Shown in pieces: positions 1 to 11,319 of a stretch of DNA of 64,000 bases. The position numbers and the translations under genes are program-made. Below the pieces are notes generated by a model. It worked only from the letters and a program-made list of their open reading frames with translations. It searched no databases and had not been told where the DNA came from. Each line of letters starts with the position of its first letter. Within the stretch, counting starts at the first letter, position 1. This DNA comes from Amphiura filiformis (taxonomy: Eukaryota; Echinodermata; Ophiuroidea; Amphilepidida; Amphiuridae), in assembly GCF_039555335.1 (NCBI RefSeq), contig NC_092628.1, forward strand, positions 98,274,536 through 98,338,535, given 5' to 3'.

Positions 1-99
1 CCTTCTTAAAACTGCAATTTAATTTCTATCGCTTCACTGAACGTTTGCGGACTTAAAAGTAAACTTGATTTACGGATCATATTAATCAATTTGTATAAA

Positions 100-946
100 T
101 GGTAAAATTATTACAGTCACATATAACCTATACAATGAGGCAAAGTCATGCGTTAAATCAAACAACTTTGTTTCAGATTATTTCAACTGTAATGTTAGGG
201 TTCATCAGGGTGAAAATCTTTCCCCACTTCTGTTTTCTATTTTTTTAAATGATCTTGAATCTCCTCTCAGGAATGACAGTGTCTCGGGATTAAATTATAT
301 TAATGATCAAACAATCAAACACTTTTAAGTGTTAAGTTTAACCGCATTTCAACCTCATCAGCACTTAAAAGTGCTGAGGAGGTTGAAATGCTGTATGCAC
401 TATGCAGTTCAAACTTTATGTTCTTTTATATGCCGACGATACCATTATTTTAACTGAATCTGCTAATGATCTTCAAAAAGCTCTTGATTCATTACATAAG
501 TATTGCAATACATGGCATATTAAAGTTAATGTAAGTAAAATTAAAGTTATTATTTTTAGCCACGGTAAACAGTCTTTCAAATTTGGTAATGACTCACTTG
601 CTGTGTGTGATGATTATATATCTTGGTATAGTCTTTAAATTTAATGGTAGTTTCAAAGAAGCAATTTGGTGCTCATAAATCTTTGTAAATTTGTAAAAAT
701 TATATCCTCAAAATTTATTAACCAGTGTGCTTAAGTTTTATTTCATCATTCCAATGTTTTAATTGGTATGTTTACGTCTTCATTGTATAGGCCTATATCA
801 TGTTGTTGAAATCTTTTTCATGTACAGTACCATCTTATCTTATTTTGTTATTCTATTATGTTATTACTTTTGCCATCTTTTATTATTCATGTAATCTTGT
901 TTGATCTCTCATACCCGGAAGGGTTGATTGAGAAATAAAAATCCAT
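100..946 (+). pseudogene. Non-LTR retrotransposon (LINE) reverse transcriptase fragment, 5'-truncated
   Basis: Two RT blocks lie in different frames. The first (about 140-300) reads a QGENLSPLLFSIFLNDLE-type block, the RT segment before the catalytic core. The second (402-638) has the catalytic YADDT motif followed by a region ending in NVSKIKVIIFSHGK. Between them sits a 48-bp palindrome (344-391) that breaks the frame. A further frameshift near 618 turns the expected continuation (LGIVFKFNGSF) out of frame. The element seems to end near 946, after an AT-rich 3' UTR and the tail TTGATTGAGAAATAAAA. No endonuclease domain is present. It is a dead copy; the clade cannot be settled from this piece. 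Confidence 0.85.
344..391. repeat. 48-bp palindrome inserted in the LINE RT domain
   Basis: GCATTTCAACCTC at 344-356 is matched by GAGGTTGAAATGC at 379-391, and the centre AGCACTTAAAAGTGCT is itself self-complementary. It separates two RT blocks that should be almost contiguous, so it looks like a small insertion or the remnant of one. Confidence 0.7.
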
Positions 947-952
947 TACTGG

Positions 953-1229
953 ATGGACGCCTTACTAGCAAGTGTAACACCCGAAAATTGGGATAAAGCT
1001 GAACAACATGTAATCAAAATTGAACAAATGTACATACAATGCTGAAGTCAGAAGAATTGACACAACACTACCCGAAGACCAATTAAACAGCTTCCGATTC
1101 CAAATTTATGATGATAGCAGCAGCGAAGAGTCAGAATCATACTCTGAAGATGACGAAGCTGACAATCCACACCAGTTTGGTTACAGGTTGAGGCATCAAC
1201 AAAACACGTTGTGTGCGACATGGAGATAG
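953..1229 (+). pseudogene. Possible C-terminal remnant of a DDE transposase
   Basis: Right after the LINE tail, the frame from 953 reads MDALLASVTPENWDKAEQ and then a stop at about 1046. A second frame (1020-1229) ends in an acidic tail, DSSSEESESYSEDDEAD. A V-T-P-x-x-W block followed by an H-V-x-K-x-E helix and a Ser/Asp/Glu-rich C-terminus resembles the end of some Tc1/IS630-like transposases. That is recalled similarity only, not a search result. The two pieces overlap out of frame, so it is broken if real. It could equally be a chance open stretch. Confidence 0.25.
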
Positions 1230-1239
1230 CTGCGGGAGC

Positions 1240-2763
1240 AGCCCAAGGTCATGTGGATGCGATTTTAATAAGGAGTGTTAAATGATGTGGACATTTTTGA
1301 GAATGTTTCAAATAAAATGACAAACAGGGCTGTCAAAAATAAAGTAAATGAGAAAAGTTGACAAGCAAAAGGATTCCGATATGAAATCCTGTTTAAACAT
1401 TTTCAACTTGAAAATTCAATTCCAACAAGACAATGCATTTAACACTTTCAAATACATATTAAATGTCTATTATAATCTATTATCAAACCTAGATCTATAT
1501 TGTGGATCACAACTCATGTTCACTATTATCCCTACAAACTTGATCTACACATTTTTTATTTTCAAATCAAAGAACATATAATCAAACCCTCTTGCAATGT
1601 TGTTTAAAACCAGCCTAGTCAAAGTTATTCACCTGTGGGAAAAACACCAACTGTGAAAAAGACTATATTAAATTGCTGTATTTTCTTACAAAAGCATACT
1701 TTACTAGTATGTATGATGCATAGTTACTGTGTTAAATGCACTTGTCTCTGATGTGCTGTTGTCAAGTCAATGAACTACACATTGTACACATTGTTATAGT
1801 GCGTATAACAAGAGCATTGTGAGGACACTTAATTTGTAAAAGGAACTAGGCAAAGCATATATCAGTGATTTCATGAATCAAATACCTACCACAAATCATC
1901 AAAGCCAGATTTTGCATTTTTGTAACATGCATACATGTAGTTGTGTTAACATAATCTACAAATTAATGAAAGCAACATAGTAAGGACAACATTTTAGTCA
2001 ATATTTGAGGCTCCTCAATTACATGGAACGTCTTCATAGCACTTTTTCTTCTTTTTCTCCATTTTCACATCAAAAGAAGCTAACCCTACAAAAATATTTC
2101 ATGTCTTTCTACTTACATCTGAAAAGAAGTGGCAAGCAGATCAGAAACAGGGCAAGTTGCCCCCCCCCCCCACTCCTCAATTTATTTTGACAAAATAAAC
2201 TAAAACATGTGATGTACATCTTTCTTTAGGCTAGTTTCAGACCAAAATTTACCAAACTTTGGCCATTTTAGCATTAAAATTGCCAATTTTCAGACACATT
2301 TATCCCAGTAAAGTCGTTCTGGCAGTTGGTCAGGTGATTGACTTCACAATCTTGCCCCCTGGAAATTTACCCTGGTACGCCACTGCTGAAAGGACAACTA
2401 TCGGCTATTTTTAGAGCTTCTTCAAGAAGGCTACATGCTTATTCACATACATGAAGACAACAGAAGTAAATCACTTGAGTACCCCACCAAAATGAACTCA
2501 CAATTTTAAAACCGGACTTTCTACCTGTTATTTTCACTTTCAGATTATTTTGCTTGGGAGTGAAGTAAGAATTACTAATTTATCATTTGAAACAAATACT
2601 GAAAGCATATTAAAAATATATGTAAATACTTATATATACACATGTATATTAATATAAAAAACACTTTGTAATTATATTCCTTTACATTGCATCACTTGTA
2701 CTGTGGTGAATCAACCTATGTTACATAAGGATATTGCCACATCTAGACACCATCTTGATGGCC
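1240..2763. other. No gene recognised; AT-rich flank with a poly-C tract
   Basis: AT-rich sequence without splice-bounded open stretches on either strand. A poly-C run lies at about 2161-2173. TTTATT at about 2191 would be an AATAAA poly(A) signal on the minus strand for the gene that stops at 2764, giving a 3' UTR near 570 nt; this is only a candidate. Confidence 0.4.
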
Positions 2764-5700
2764 TCAATGTTTCCATCCGATCTCATGACCATCCGCCATC
2801 TGTGGTTCCAAGAACCCTCTGAAGATCTTGCCATCAGATGACCACCTAGCACCATAACCTTCAGGACTGCGAACTTCTAGAATTGTGACATCATGCTGAA
2901 GAAGATAGAATAAGGCAAATAACTTTAATTACAGTGACATATCTTCAGTTCATAGATCAGGGCCATCTTCAGGAAATTAATCATGAGCAAATGCAGATAT
3001 TCATCCAGGTGACACAAATCTAGCAATATCAAAGCTATAGTATACAAATATTGACTGCTATGAGGGGCATGGTTAAAATTATAGGCCCAAGGTGATCTCA
3101 AAACCATGACTATGCTCCGAGGCGAGCCGGAAGGGCATAGTCATGGTTTTGAGATCACCTGGCCTATAATTTTAACCATGCCCTAATAAAAAGCAAGTCG
3201 ATATTTGTTATATATACCAAATCTTAAGATTCTTGTCATCTGTTTGGTTAAAAGCATCGATTTTGGGAAGATAAATTAATACCGGTAGTTTCAATGCGAA
3301 CGGCACAGTTTACAATCTGCGATTTCCGCGTAATTATAGCCCGTGAAATTATTAACGTGTGCGTAATATCATTTTACGCTGGGAACAACGCACACGCAGA
3401 ACTATAGTCAAAACTATGCCCGCTCTTTTAACCAATCAGATGGCAGGAATCTTTAGATGAGGTACATGTACATAATACAAGCTATGACACTTTGACTGCA
3501 GACACACATTAAACACACATCCATATCATGTAGCAACATCTTACGAGGACAAAAAATTTGAAAAATGTGTCCTTAGAAAGGTGATGTGTTATCAAAAATG
3601 TCCTCTGAATGAATCAGGCATGTATACCCCTCCCTGTTACACTACAGGTTATTTCCATGGTAAGGTCCTAAGATGGCAGGTATAGGTGCTTATAAAAAAG
3701 TGTAATTATCAAGTTTCAAGTTCTCAGGAACATAGTCAAACCCATGCACTCCACACACATGCCTACACATTTTCACCGACAACCATGTACCTGTATTGTG
3801 TGTGTGGTTGTTAACAGTGAAACCGTGGACCCACACACACAGATATCATAATCCAAATGTGGACTTCTATGATATTTCACAGCTAGCCGTGGACCTAGCA
3901 TTACTCCTACGATAAAGGACCCTACTCCATATGCAAAGTTATGCTGTATAGCACCCTCTGCCACTGGCTTACGACCATCCATGTTTGTAGGTTAAAACAA
4001 ATGCACACCCACCGCCCCTACATGTTTCTTTTATCAAACATGGCAATGGGTAAAATCCCTTTGACTGTGGACACCCCACAGCAAACATCAGCGAACCATG
4101 GACCTTATATATAGCTGTCTATGTGGGACATTGCATTTGATAGTTAAGAATCAGGTGTGTCCTTGTTTGGCACCATATACAAACACATACTCTAATACAT
4201 GTAACCTAGCACTAGTGTTGTACCCATCACAAAGTGCCAAGCTATTTTTTGAATGACTAAAGAATACTGTATAGTGATTTCAATCACTTTACAAACTGTG
4301 CTATCAAATATCAATATTTCTGTAACCTAGAAACACAAAGCAATCCTGAAGGTCCTTCAGCGATGTCCGACTGCTCTTTCCGACTTCGTAATAAAAAGAA
4401 CTAGGTTACGCAAAGCTACGCGACTTGATTAGTGAATGAGGTGCTAATGTGATGACAAAGTGATTCAATTAGCCAATCAGGACCCGACTGCCATGTTTAT
4501 GCTGTTAAATGGCCCCAAATCAGCAGAAAACTGAAGATTACCAATACCAAAAACTACATATGTTCCAAATCAATAAGTTTGAATGTCAACTTACAGGTAA
4601 CATGTGTATGTTGATCCATGCAGCATGATCCAGGATTCTTTTCATAATGTTGGTTGCATGCTCATTCTTGGCTTGTTCACCTAATGCAATAAAAAGAGAA
4701 AACGAACATGTTACCACAAGTTATCAATCAATGTGTGAAGAACTGGTCATGTAAGCTTGCTTCAAACTGAGTAGATGATTAATGCATGCACATTTACATA
4801 TTATTTTGTTTGTTATGATCTCAGAACACATACATGGAAGTAAAATCAATGAAAATTTAATATGTCCGACTTCAGACTGATTTTGCTTGATCACACCGCA
4901 TATGGTTAGTTTAAGGTACTTACTGCCTGTACACTGTCCCCACCAGGAGCTTGTCTGGTCTCTATGGCAATGTTTGGCTAAAGCCCTGGCTCCCACAGTC
5001 AATTTACTCGAAGCTCTATTGGAATATAACATTATAACTTCATTAGTTTTGCTTATAACAATTATTTGATTTTATTATAGAGTGGAGTTTTAACTTTGAA
5101 TCAAATTGTGTACCACATTTAAATGTAAAGTTTTATGCAGATAATACAATGTACTATAGGCTGAGACGAACATCCGAGCACTGCACGTCGTAAGTGTCCA
5201 AGCAACATCTTGTGTTGATGAAGCGCAATCCCACTGCACTGTGTTTGCCCACCCTTACTTATGCACAAGTTGTTTACAAATGAGGCAATGAGCAGCTTAT
5301 TTTCACGGACGTTTGACATTTGTGACATCATCACCCCCTCCCATATCTAGTTACTGAATTATTAAATAAACTAAACTTTCACAAACAAAATAGAGGAAAC
5401 AAATGTCACATTGAATGACATGGTCTTTTCCATTTTCTTTCTTTCATCATTTTTAGTCCAAATATTACTTCACTACACTTGTAATTACTTGTTACTATTT
5501 ACAGATAGGCAAAATAATGTTGCTCCTATTTTTTAACAGTAATAACCTACTTGTTTTGCTGGTTGAAACTTTGTTCTAGTTGTCTCCTGGATGGAGGAAA
5601 ACATTGCACACTGCCAATGGTTTGTCTCATGCCTAACAGGTCCATTAAGCCTCGCTTACCAAGTGCCTGCATGGGAAATAAATAATGTAGGAACAACTCT

Positions 5701-8439
5701 CCAATTTTATACCTAGTATGGAAACTGGGACTACATACAGTTTCTGGCAGAGAAGAACGGCACTTATTTATTTTGAGCGTGCGCAGCATAAACACATAAG
5801 TGGGGTTTGATTCTGATTGGTCAATTCAACTGTCTGGCAATCATAACAGACCAATAATCCGATTGGCTGATTATGCATCAAAACATTGCTTGCCGCAGAG
5901 TGGCGGTCTTGTAGGGAACACAACGCTCCGTGTATATCGCTCATTAACAGGATGCTCGCATCAATCCCAGCAACGGACTGCGATTCTTCTTTGAAACCAA
6001 ATGCAGTCAACCATGTTTGTCTATTTGTTAGTTTTTAGTAAGTATTTGACTCATTCTGCTTATTACATTGCATATGGTCAAATTTTAACTGTCTGCATCT
6101 TAAAAGATAATTATTACATCTGATGCATCTGGTCAACCTTCCCCCAGTAGCATATCAACTGGAACTACTAATTAAAGTTACTTGCCTGCCTTGAGTCAGT
6201 GATGGCAATGTGTGCAGGTCGCCGTTTCGTGTGCGTATCACAACACACTTCTAGGTAATATTGAGCCAATGGCTAAAACTACATAAACTTAGAGCAACTT
6301 ACTCTGATAATATCAGTCAATTTCTCCTGTGCTGCTTGTGTTTCTTCTATAGATTCCTTCAAGTTGATTACCAATGGTGTTACCGAAGTACACAAATCTT
6401 TCCTGCATGTAATATTCAAACAAACATAAATTGTTATAATAACTCTTTGTGTAAGTCTTTTAATTTTGGAATGGCTGAATTCAAGGACCTATAATGTGTT
6501 ATTTTAGAAAAAAATTTCCCATGAAATGAGATTAGACAAGGAGAGCTTAGAGCTGTAGGCCATTGCGTGAGAAATTAAGTACATTTTTTATTACTTCTGT
6601 GTTCTATATGCTCTGTGCCGAGCGTATGTGAGCATAAACGCAAAAAAAAAATTATAAACAATCACACTGATTGGCTGAGCCTGATCAACGGTCTTGCAAA
6701 AAGATGGTTGACACATCGGTCATCTGCACGAAAAGGGGAGGAGACCTCGTCACTTCTACGTGATTGCCAATCACCAGCAGGTACCTGGACCTTTGATTAG
6801 TGTGCTTGTTTGTGATCAGCATGTAATATGCACTGTGCTGATTACAAGACCCAAAAGCTATGCACTTCTGGTGCAATCAGATTCTCACAGAGGTGCATCA
6901 CAAGTAACAATCCAATACGGTGGATTTTCCTCAGTTGACATGAACTCTGTAATCTCAATAGTCAAACACCACTTGGATTCAATTTTGTATTGCCTGTGAA
7001 TGCCTCAGGCAAGTAATATTTTCTGTATTACCGAATCCTTACACACATGCATAAGCATCACATGGTGTTTTCAATTAATGAAAAGAAATTACCTTTTAGC
7101 AGCATGGTTGCCTTCTTCAAGTAAATCTAGAGCAGGAAGATTTAAAATAGGACAGCTTCTGTAAAGAAAACATTAATGATGTTATGACTCGCATTATGCA
7201 AACTGTTTCAAATTAATTAAATGGTGTTAATTAAACACATTTTTATCATTGGCCAAAGCTTTGCCTGCTTTGATACTCTATAGACATAGGTATTCCACTC
7301 TACATGTAACTCCTAACAATTTTGTTTGGAATAAATCACAGCTAATCCTGGCATAGGCTTGGCAATTTCACACTTGGCCATTGGCAAACCATTTAAACCC
7401 TATATCTCAATTAGGAATACATGTTATAAAAGCTTATAAAAGCTTATCAAGCTTACCCATTCTTCATCCATGCACTCAAAATGTGTGCTAGAGTTGTATA
7501 CAATGGATAATCAGGGTAAGGAGGGATATCTTGGTAATCTTGCCAAGATGCTCTCTTTAAGGTAGCAGCAGCAGGAGTAGCTGTGGCATCCTCATCTTGC
7601 AATAGTGTCTCACAGTCTGGAGTTGACAAGAAGGTTGATTCCTCACCATCTTTCAAATTTGTCAAGATCTGAAACAAAAACATGTACCATAGAAATGATA
7701 AATGAGCAGCGTTCAGAATAAGTAATTGTCCTAGATAACAAAAATTGCAATAAGGATCAAAGGTAAGGCAATTCATAATCTACATAATTCAAAACTCAAC
7801 AAAATGAATATGAATAAAAGAAATTATGCAAACAGTGGCATTTTTAGCAATAACTGCAGTTCAAATAAATGTTACAGGCAACTATCAAATCTGGCGGATG
7901 ATCAAAGATGAGGTCAGGTGTCTGTCGGACACTCTATTTTTTCTTACTTTTTCGTAATCAAAGAAACAATGCTCCCCTTGACTACAATTAAGTTTAAACC
8001 AAACATTATGGATACAAAAACAAAGAACTTCTTTCCCGCCAAGGCATTACGCTCTCTGCAGGGGAAACAAGTGGTTTGAGAATGGGTTGAGGTAACTGAG
8101 ACCACTTGAAGCTTGTGTACAAAAAGAGTTGCACTTCCATTACAAACTTGCAAATTAACAAAACAAAACAACCATGCTTGAGATGAAATGCAAAACAGCT
8201 TTTGTTTGTTTCTGCATCCTGTCAGCAAGGACCATAATATGTCACATGTACTCCAAATTTTAATCAATGGCTGATGACAGTGCCATTTACACACAGGTGG
8301 TATACACTGTATAGTATGGATTCCACATTCTCCTTAATCTATTTCCATGGTTTCATAAAGCATTACAGAATCTTACCTCTTTAAGAAGATTTACAATCTG
8401 ATGTTGACCACTGAATGCATCTGATCCAGCAATATCCAT
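2764..8439 (-). CDS. Nine-exon gene for a conserved-looking 311-aa protein of unknown function
   Basis: Coding exons in transcript order: 8439-8377, 7668-7457, 7158-7093, 6402-6303, 6250-6182, 5666-5551, 5015-4924, 4680-4595, 2895-2764. They total 936 nt, exactly 311 codons plus a TGA. All introns are GT-AG and all phases join (0,2,2,0,0,2,1,0). The ATG at 8439 (MDIAGSDAFSG) has in-frame TAA and TGA just upstream. Residues 22-92 are acidic and then Pro/Tyr-rich (DIPPYPDYPLY). Residues 115-147 look helical. Residues 171-311 look most constrained: CFPPSRRQLE, TVGARALAKHCHRDQ, GYGARW at 281-286, FRGFLEPQ at 293-300 and a Gly-His-Glu then Trp-Lys-His end. No signal peptide or membrane segment is seen. 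I cannot name the family. Exon calls are by eye, but exact frame closure over nine exons makes the model strong. Confidence 0.85.
3064..3184. mobile_element. Hairpin MITE-like palindrome in the last intron of the 311-aa gene
   Basis: About 50-bp arms: AGGGCATGGTTAAAATTATA at the left is answered by TATAATTTTAACCATGCCCT at the right, with a short GC-rich centre (CTCCGAGGCGAGCCGG). The near-perfect arms suggest a recent insertion or a strongly folding element. About 240 bp further on (3405-3450) lies an ACTATGCCC remnant beside CCAAT-box-like sequence. Confidence 0.75.
3450..4594. other. Intron of the 311-aa gene; no further feature
   Basis: Part of the large last intron (2896-4594). It contains recurring short phrases with GTGGACC, but no exon-like or RNA-like segment that I can support. 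Confidence 0.4.
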
Positions 8440-8989
8440 GGATGTTTAACGTCAAAATACAAGTTTGTAGAATTCTTTGCAAAATGCATGCATGAAAATA
8501 CTTGGATCCATAGTATGCCAAACAAATGGCTTTATGCTTCCAAAATCATTTATTTATTGGCGCTACATGTAGTAGTTCATCTCAGTTTGCTTGATTCCAG
8601 TTATTGGCTAATACTGAAAGAGATTACACATACATTGTAGAGAAGAGGTCAAACACACTGACATTGACAGCAGAAATAGCACAATTTGGTCATCAAAGAT
8701 ATAAACTCCAGCACATGTATTACTCTACTGCACAGGATAAAGGTGGTAAACATTTTTGGACCCAAGGGCAACATTGCTAAGTTCTGCTGACATTGTGACC
8801 AACTACAAGCTCGTTACGTTTAAAACTTAAAAGCGGGTCAGTCATGTTTCAAAAGAATGGTTGCGCATTCATGATGCTAATTTCTATTGTGTTAATTTCA
8901 GTGGTGATGTACACGCAGCTATTCAATTCTCTCTCACTTCGATGGACATGGTGAAAACAATGATGGCCATCGAGGTCATGTCACTGAAG

Positions 8990-9310
8990 GGTGAGATGGC
9001 CGAGTGGTTAAGGCGTTGCGCTGCCGGCCAGTAGATACGATCGATGAGGGTTCGAGCCTTGGGCTTGCCTTAGGTGAAAATTCTCTTCCCTCCCAAAAAG
9101 TTCCTATATGGTCGGGAATCCTTCAATTAAGTTCAGTTAAATCACAGAATTGAATTGTAGAATTTCTTCTCACCCCCATACACTGCTTAGCACGTGCAGA
9201 TATAGTGTATGTGCAACGTCGGTGATTCGGAAGTCACGTAAAGCCGTTGGTCCCGTGTACAGGAAGAGTCAAACCCTGTGCACGTTAAGTGCCAGAGCTA
9301 TTCGAAAAGA
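8990..9310 (+). mobile_element. tRNA-derived SINE
   Basis: The head (about 8990-9062) contains a pol III A box (TGGCCGAGTGG) and B box (GGTTCGAGCC) in tRNA spacing, like a Ser/Leu-type tRNA. It is not a functional tRNA because the acceptor stem does not close. The body follows, including GATTCGGAAGTCACGTAAAG and a CCGTGTACAGG segment. I did not find a target duplication, so the 3' limit is approximate. Confidence 0.75.
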
Positions 9311-9532
9311 GAAGGGGGCCACCCCCGGTTCTGATCTGCAATCAATCCTAGGTTCCAGGATCGTGCATAGGTAAACTATGCACGTTAGCCCGTGTGACAA
9401 TACTTAAATTGAGGTATGCACGTATAGGAAGTAGTCATGATTATGAATAGATTACGGTACCGGTACCTATTTATATTGTTCTAAAAAAACAGGTTTTCTA
9501 CCAATGGCGCCCTACAATGTAGCTGAAATACA

Positions 9533-11220
9533 GCAGGATGAAAAGCAGGCCACGACAAATCGCCTGTCCGATAGCCCAGAGCAATCAAATTTTTTGTCAG
9601 GCAATTAAAACACTGATGAGCTGTGCCCGATCGGGCAAGACTAAATTAAAACTAATTAAAGCATGATGATGCAAAACGGAGTATTTCTGTCAAACCTGGC
9701 GTGTTCACAGAAGTAAAAAACAGTCAAAACCAAGTAGTTGAACTAGTTGAAGAAACGGCCCTCAAATTTTTCCAGATGCTACATGTACATGTAGCACTCC
9801 TCATATCCATACCAGACATGCTAATGAAAATCATGACGTAACGTGACCAGGGCCGTTCCTAGGGATTTTGCCGCCCTAGGCAAAGCCTCTCCCTGCCTTT
9901 TATCCGCCCTCATTTTTCTTCCCTTGCCTTTCTCCATTCTCCAGAGATGTCACAGGCCGACCAAAAAAATCCTGAACTTGCGAAGCATAGCTTCGGTGCC
10001 CCTCGAAGCTCATGGGTTTCTACACAGTAAAAACCCTCAGGAAGTCTTCTGGAAGAGCTATTTGGTGATACATGTTATATTCTTCAAGGCTGTTGCTTGT
10101 TTTCTCAAAATTATACCGTAAAATATGCAAATTAGGTACCTAAGCCCAGGTGATTTTAGCAGATTTAGCACCCCAAAAGAGACCATTTTTGACATTAAAA
10201 CCTGTTTTTTCATGGCTGAAATTGATATATATAATTCGCAATATAAAAACGATGATTCATCAAATTTTTGCCCCCCCCCCCCTCTTCGGGTATGTGGGAG
10301 GGGGTCCACATGCGGGGCTTAATGTGCAAGCCAGAGGGTTTCTGCACATTTTACACCGCAGGAAAGGTTGACCTAAAAAAGGGAAAAAAATGTTTGTTTT
10401 TAATAGGCATAGTGATAATTTGTGTTCATGCCATATACTCTATTAATGATTTTAAAATGTATTGAATTTGTATCCATTTTGAAATCATTGGTAGAGTACG
10501 TATGACATGAACACAAATTATGACGTTGCACATTAAAAACACAAACAAAATATGTTTTGTAGGTCAACTAGCCTACATGTATGAATGATCCTAGCATTTC
10601 GTTCTTGTGTGACATCTCTGATTCTTGTTTTTAGTTCTTTTTTTCGCCCTTTTCCAGCGCCCCTCTGCGTTGGCCGCCCTAGGCGATCGCCTTACATGGC
10701 CTAATGGTCGGAATGGCCCTGAACGTGACGTATTGGTACTATACTTTAGTTTAGCCAAATTAAGAAACTGTTTCGTGCATATATTATGAGTTTTTATGAC
10801 GTCAATGATGTCAGCTGGCCATGTATTTGCATGTACATTGAGATTGAGACGTGTTAGTGGTTGGCAAAAATACGTAAATCGCCATGACTTTACTGACAAA
10901 ATTTCACATAAAATGCACATTTTTCCCATAAGAAACAAACAGTATTGAATGCATATGAAATGTTTATTTTTATAGTTGTTTCATAAATACTCATTTATGT
11001 ATCAACTTACCGAGAAAGTATCGGATTTCCGTAAGAATGAAACTGCCAAATTCGGCATACTTATGACTACGAGTTATATGCACTGCATGATGTGACTTTG
11101 CTGAAAATTGTTGCCGGGAATAGGGGTTATTTTCGGGCAATTTCGGGCAACCAATTTTTTACTACTGCCTGCCCGATCGGGCAAGCTAAAAAATAAAATT
11201 TGTCGAGGCCTGGCAGGATG
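9533..11220. mobile_element. Terminal-inverted-repeat element hosting a nested MITE
   Basis: CAGGCCACGACAAAT near 9545 is answered by ATTTGTCGAGGCCTG ending near 11212. GCAGGATG occurs just outside both ends (9533-9540 and 11213-11220), but on the left it is five bases from the inverted repeat, so the target duplication is tentative. The palindrome GCCCGATCGGGC occurs near both ends (about 9629 and 11171). There is no transposase-like open frame, so it is non-autonomous. Confidence 0.5.
9848..10721. mobile_element. hAT-like non-autonomous DNA transposon with 8-bp target duplication
   Basis: The element starts CAGGGCCGTTCC and ends GGAATGGCCCTG. It is flanked by the exact 8-bp direct repeat AACGTGAC (9840-9847 and 10722-10729). 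CAGGG-type ends with 8-bp duplications are characteristic of the hAT superfamily. It is 874 bp long with no transposase. Internal GCCGCCCTAGGC motifs recur near both ends, and a poly-C tract lies at about 10270. Confidence 0.8.
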
Positions 11221-11319
11221 TGAACTGCAGTGTGGATGAAGGTCCTGCCAGTAGATATGGTTCTAGAAACTGGTACTGTGATCGTCCGCATGACAAGGCA
11301 TAGACAAGCTGCTCAAAGC

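Noticed and set aside
2164..2173. Poly-C tracts (also near 10270, 15732, 19400 and 46311) as functional motifs
   Set aside because: Simple homopolymer runs that vary between duplicated copies; no evidence of function.
7944..8294. 116-codon minus-strand open stretch
   Set aside because: It lies in the first intron of the 311-aa gene, has no family resemblance, and the neighbouring exons splice perfectly without it.
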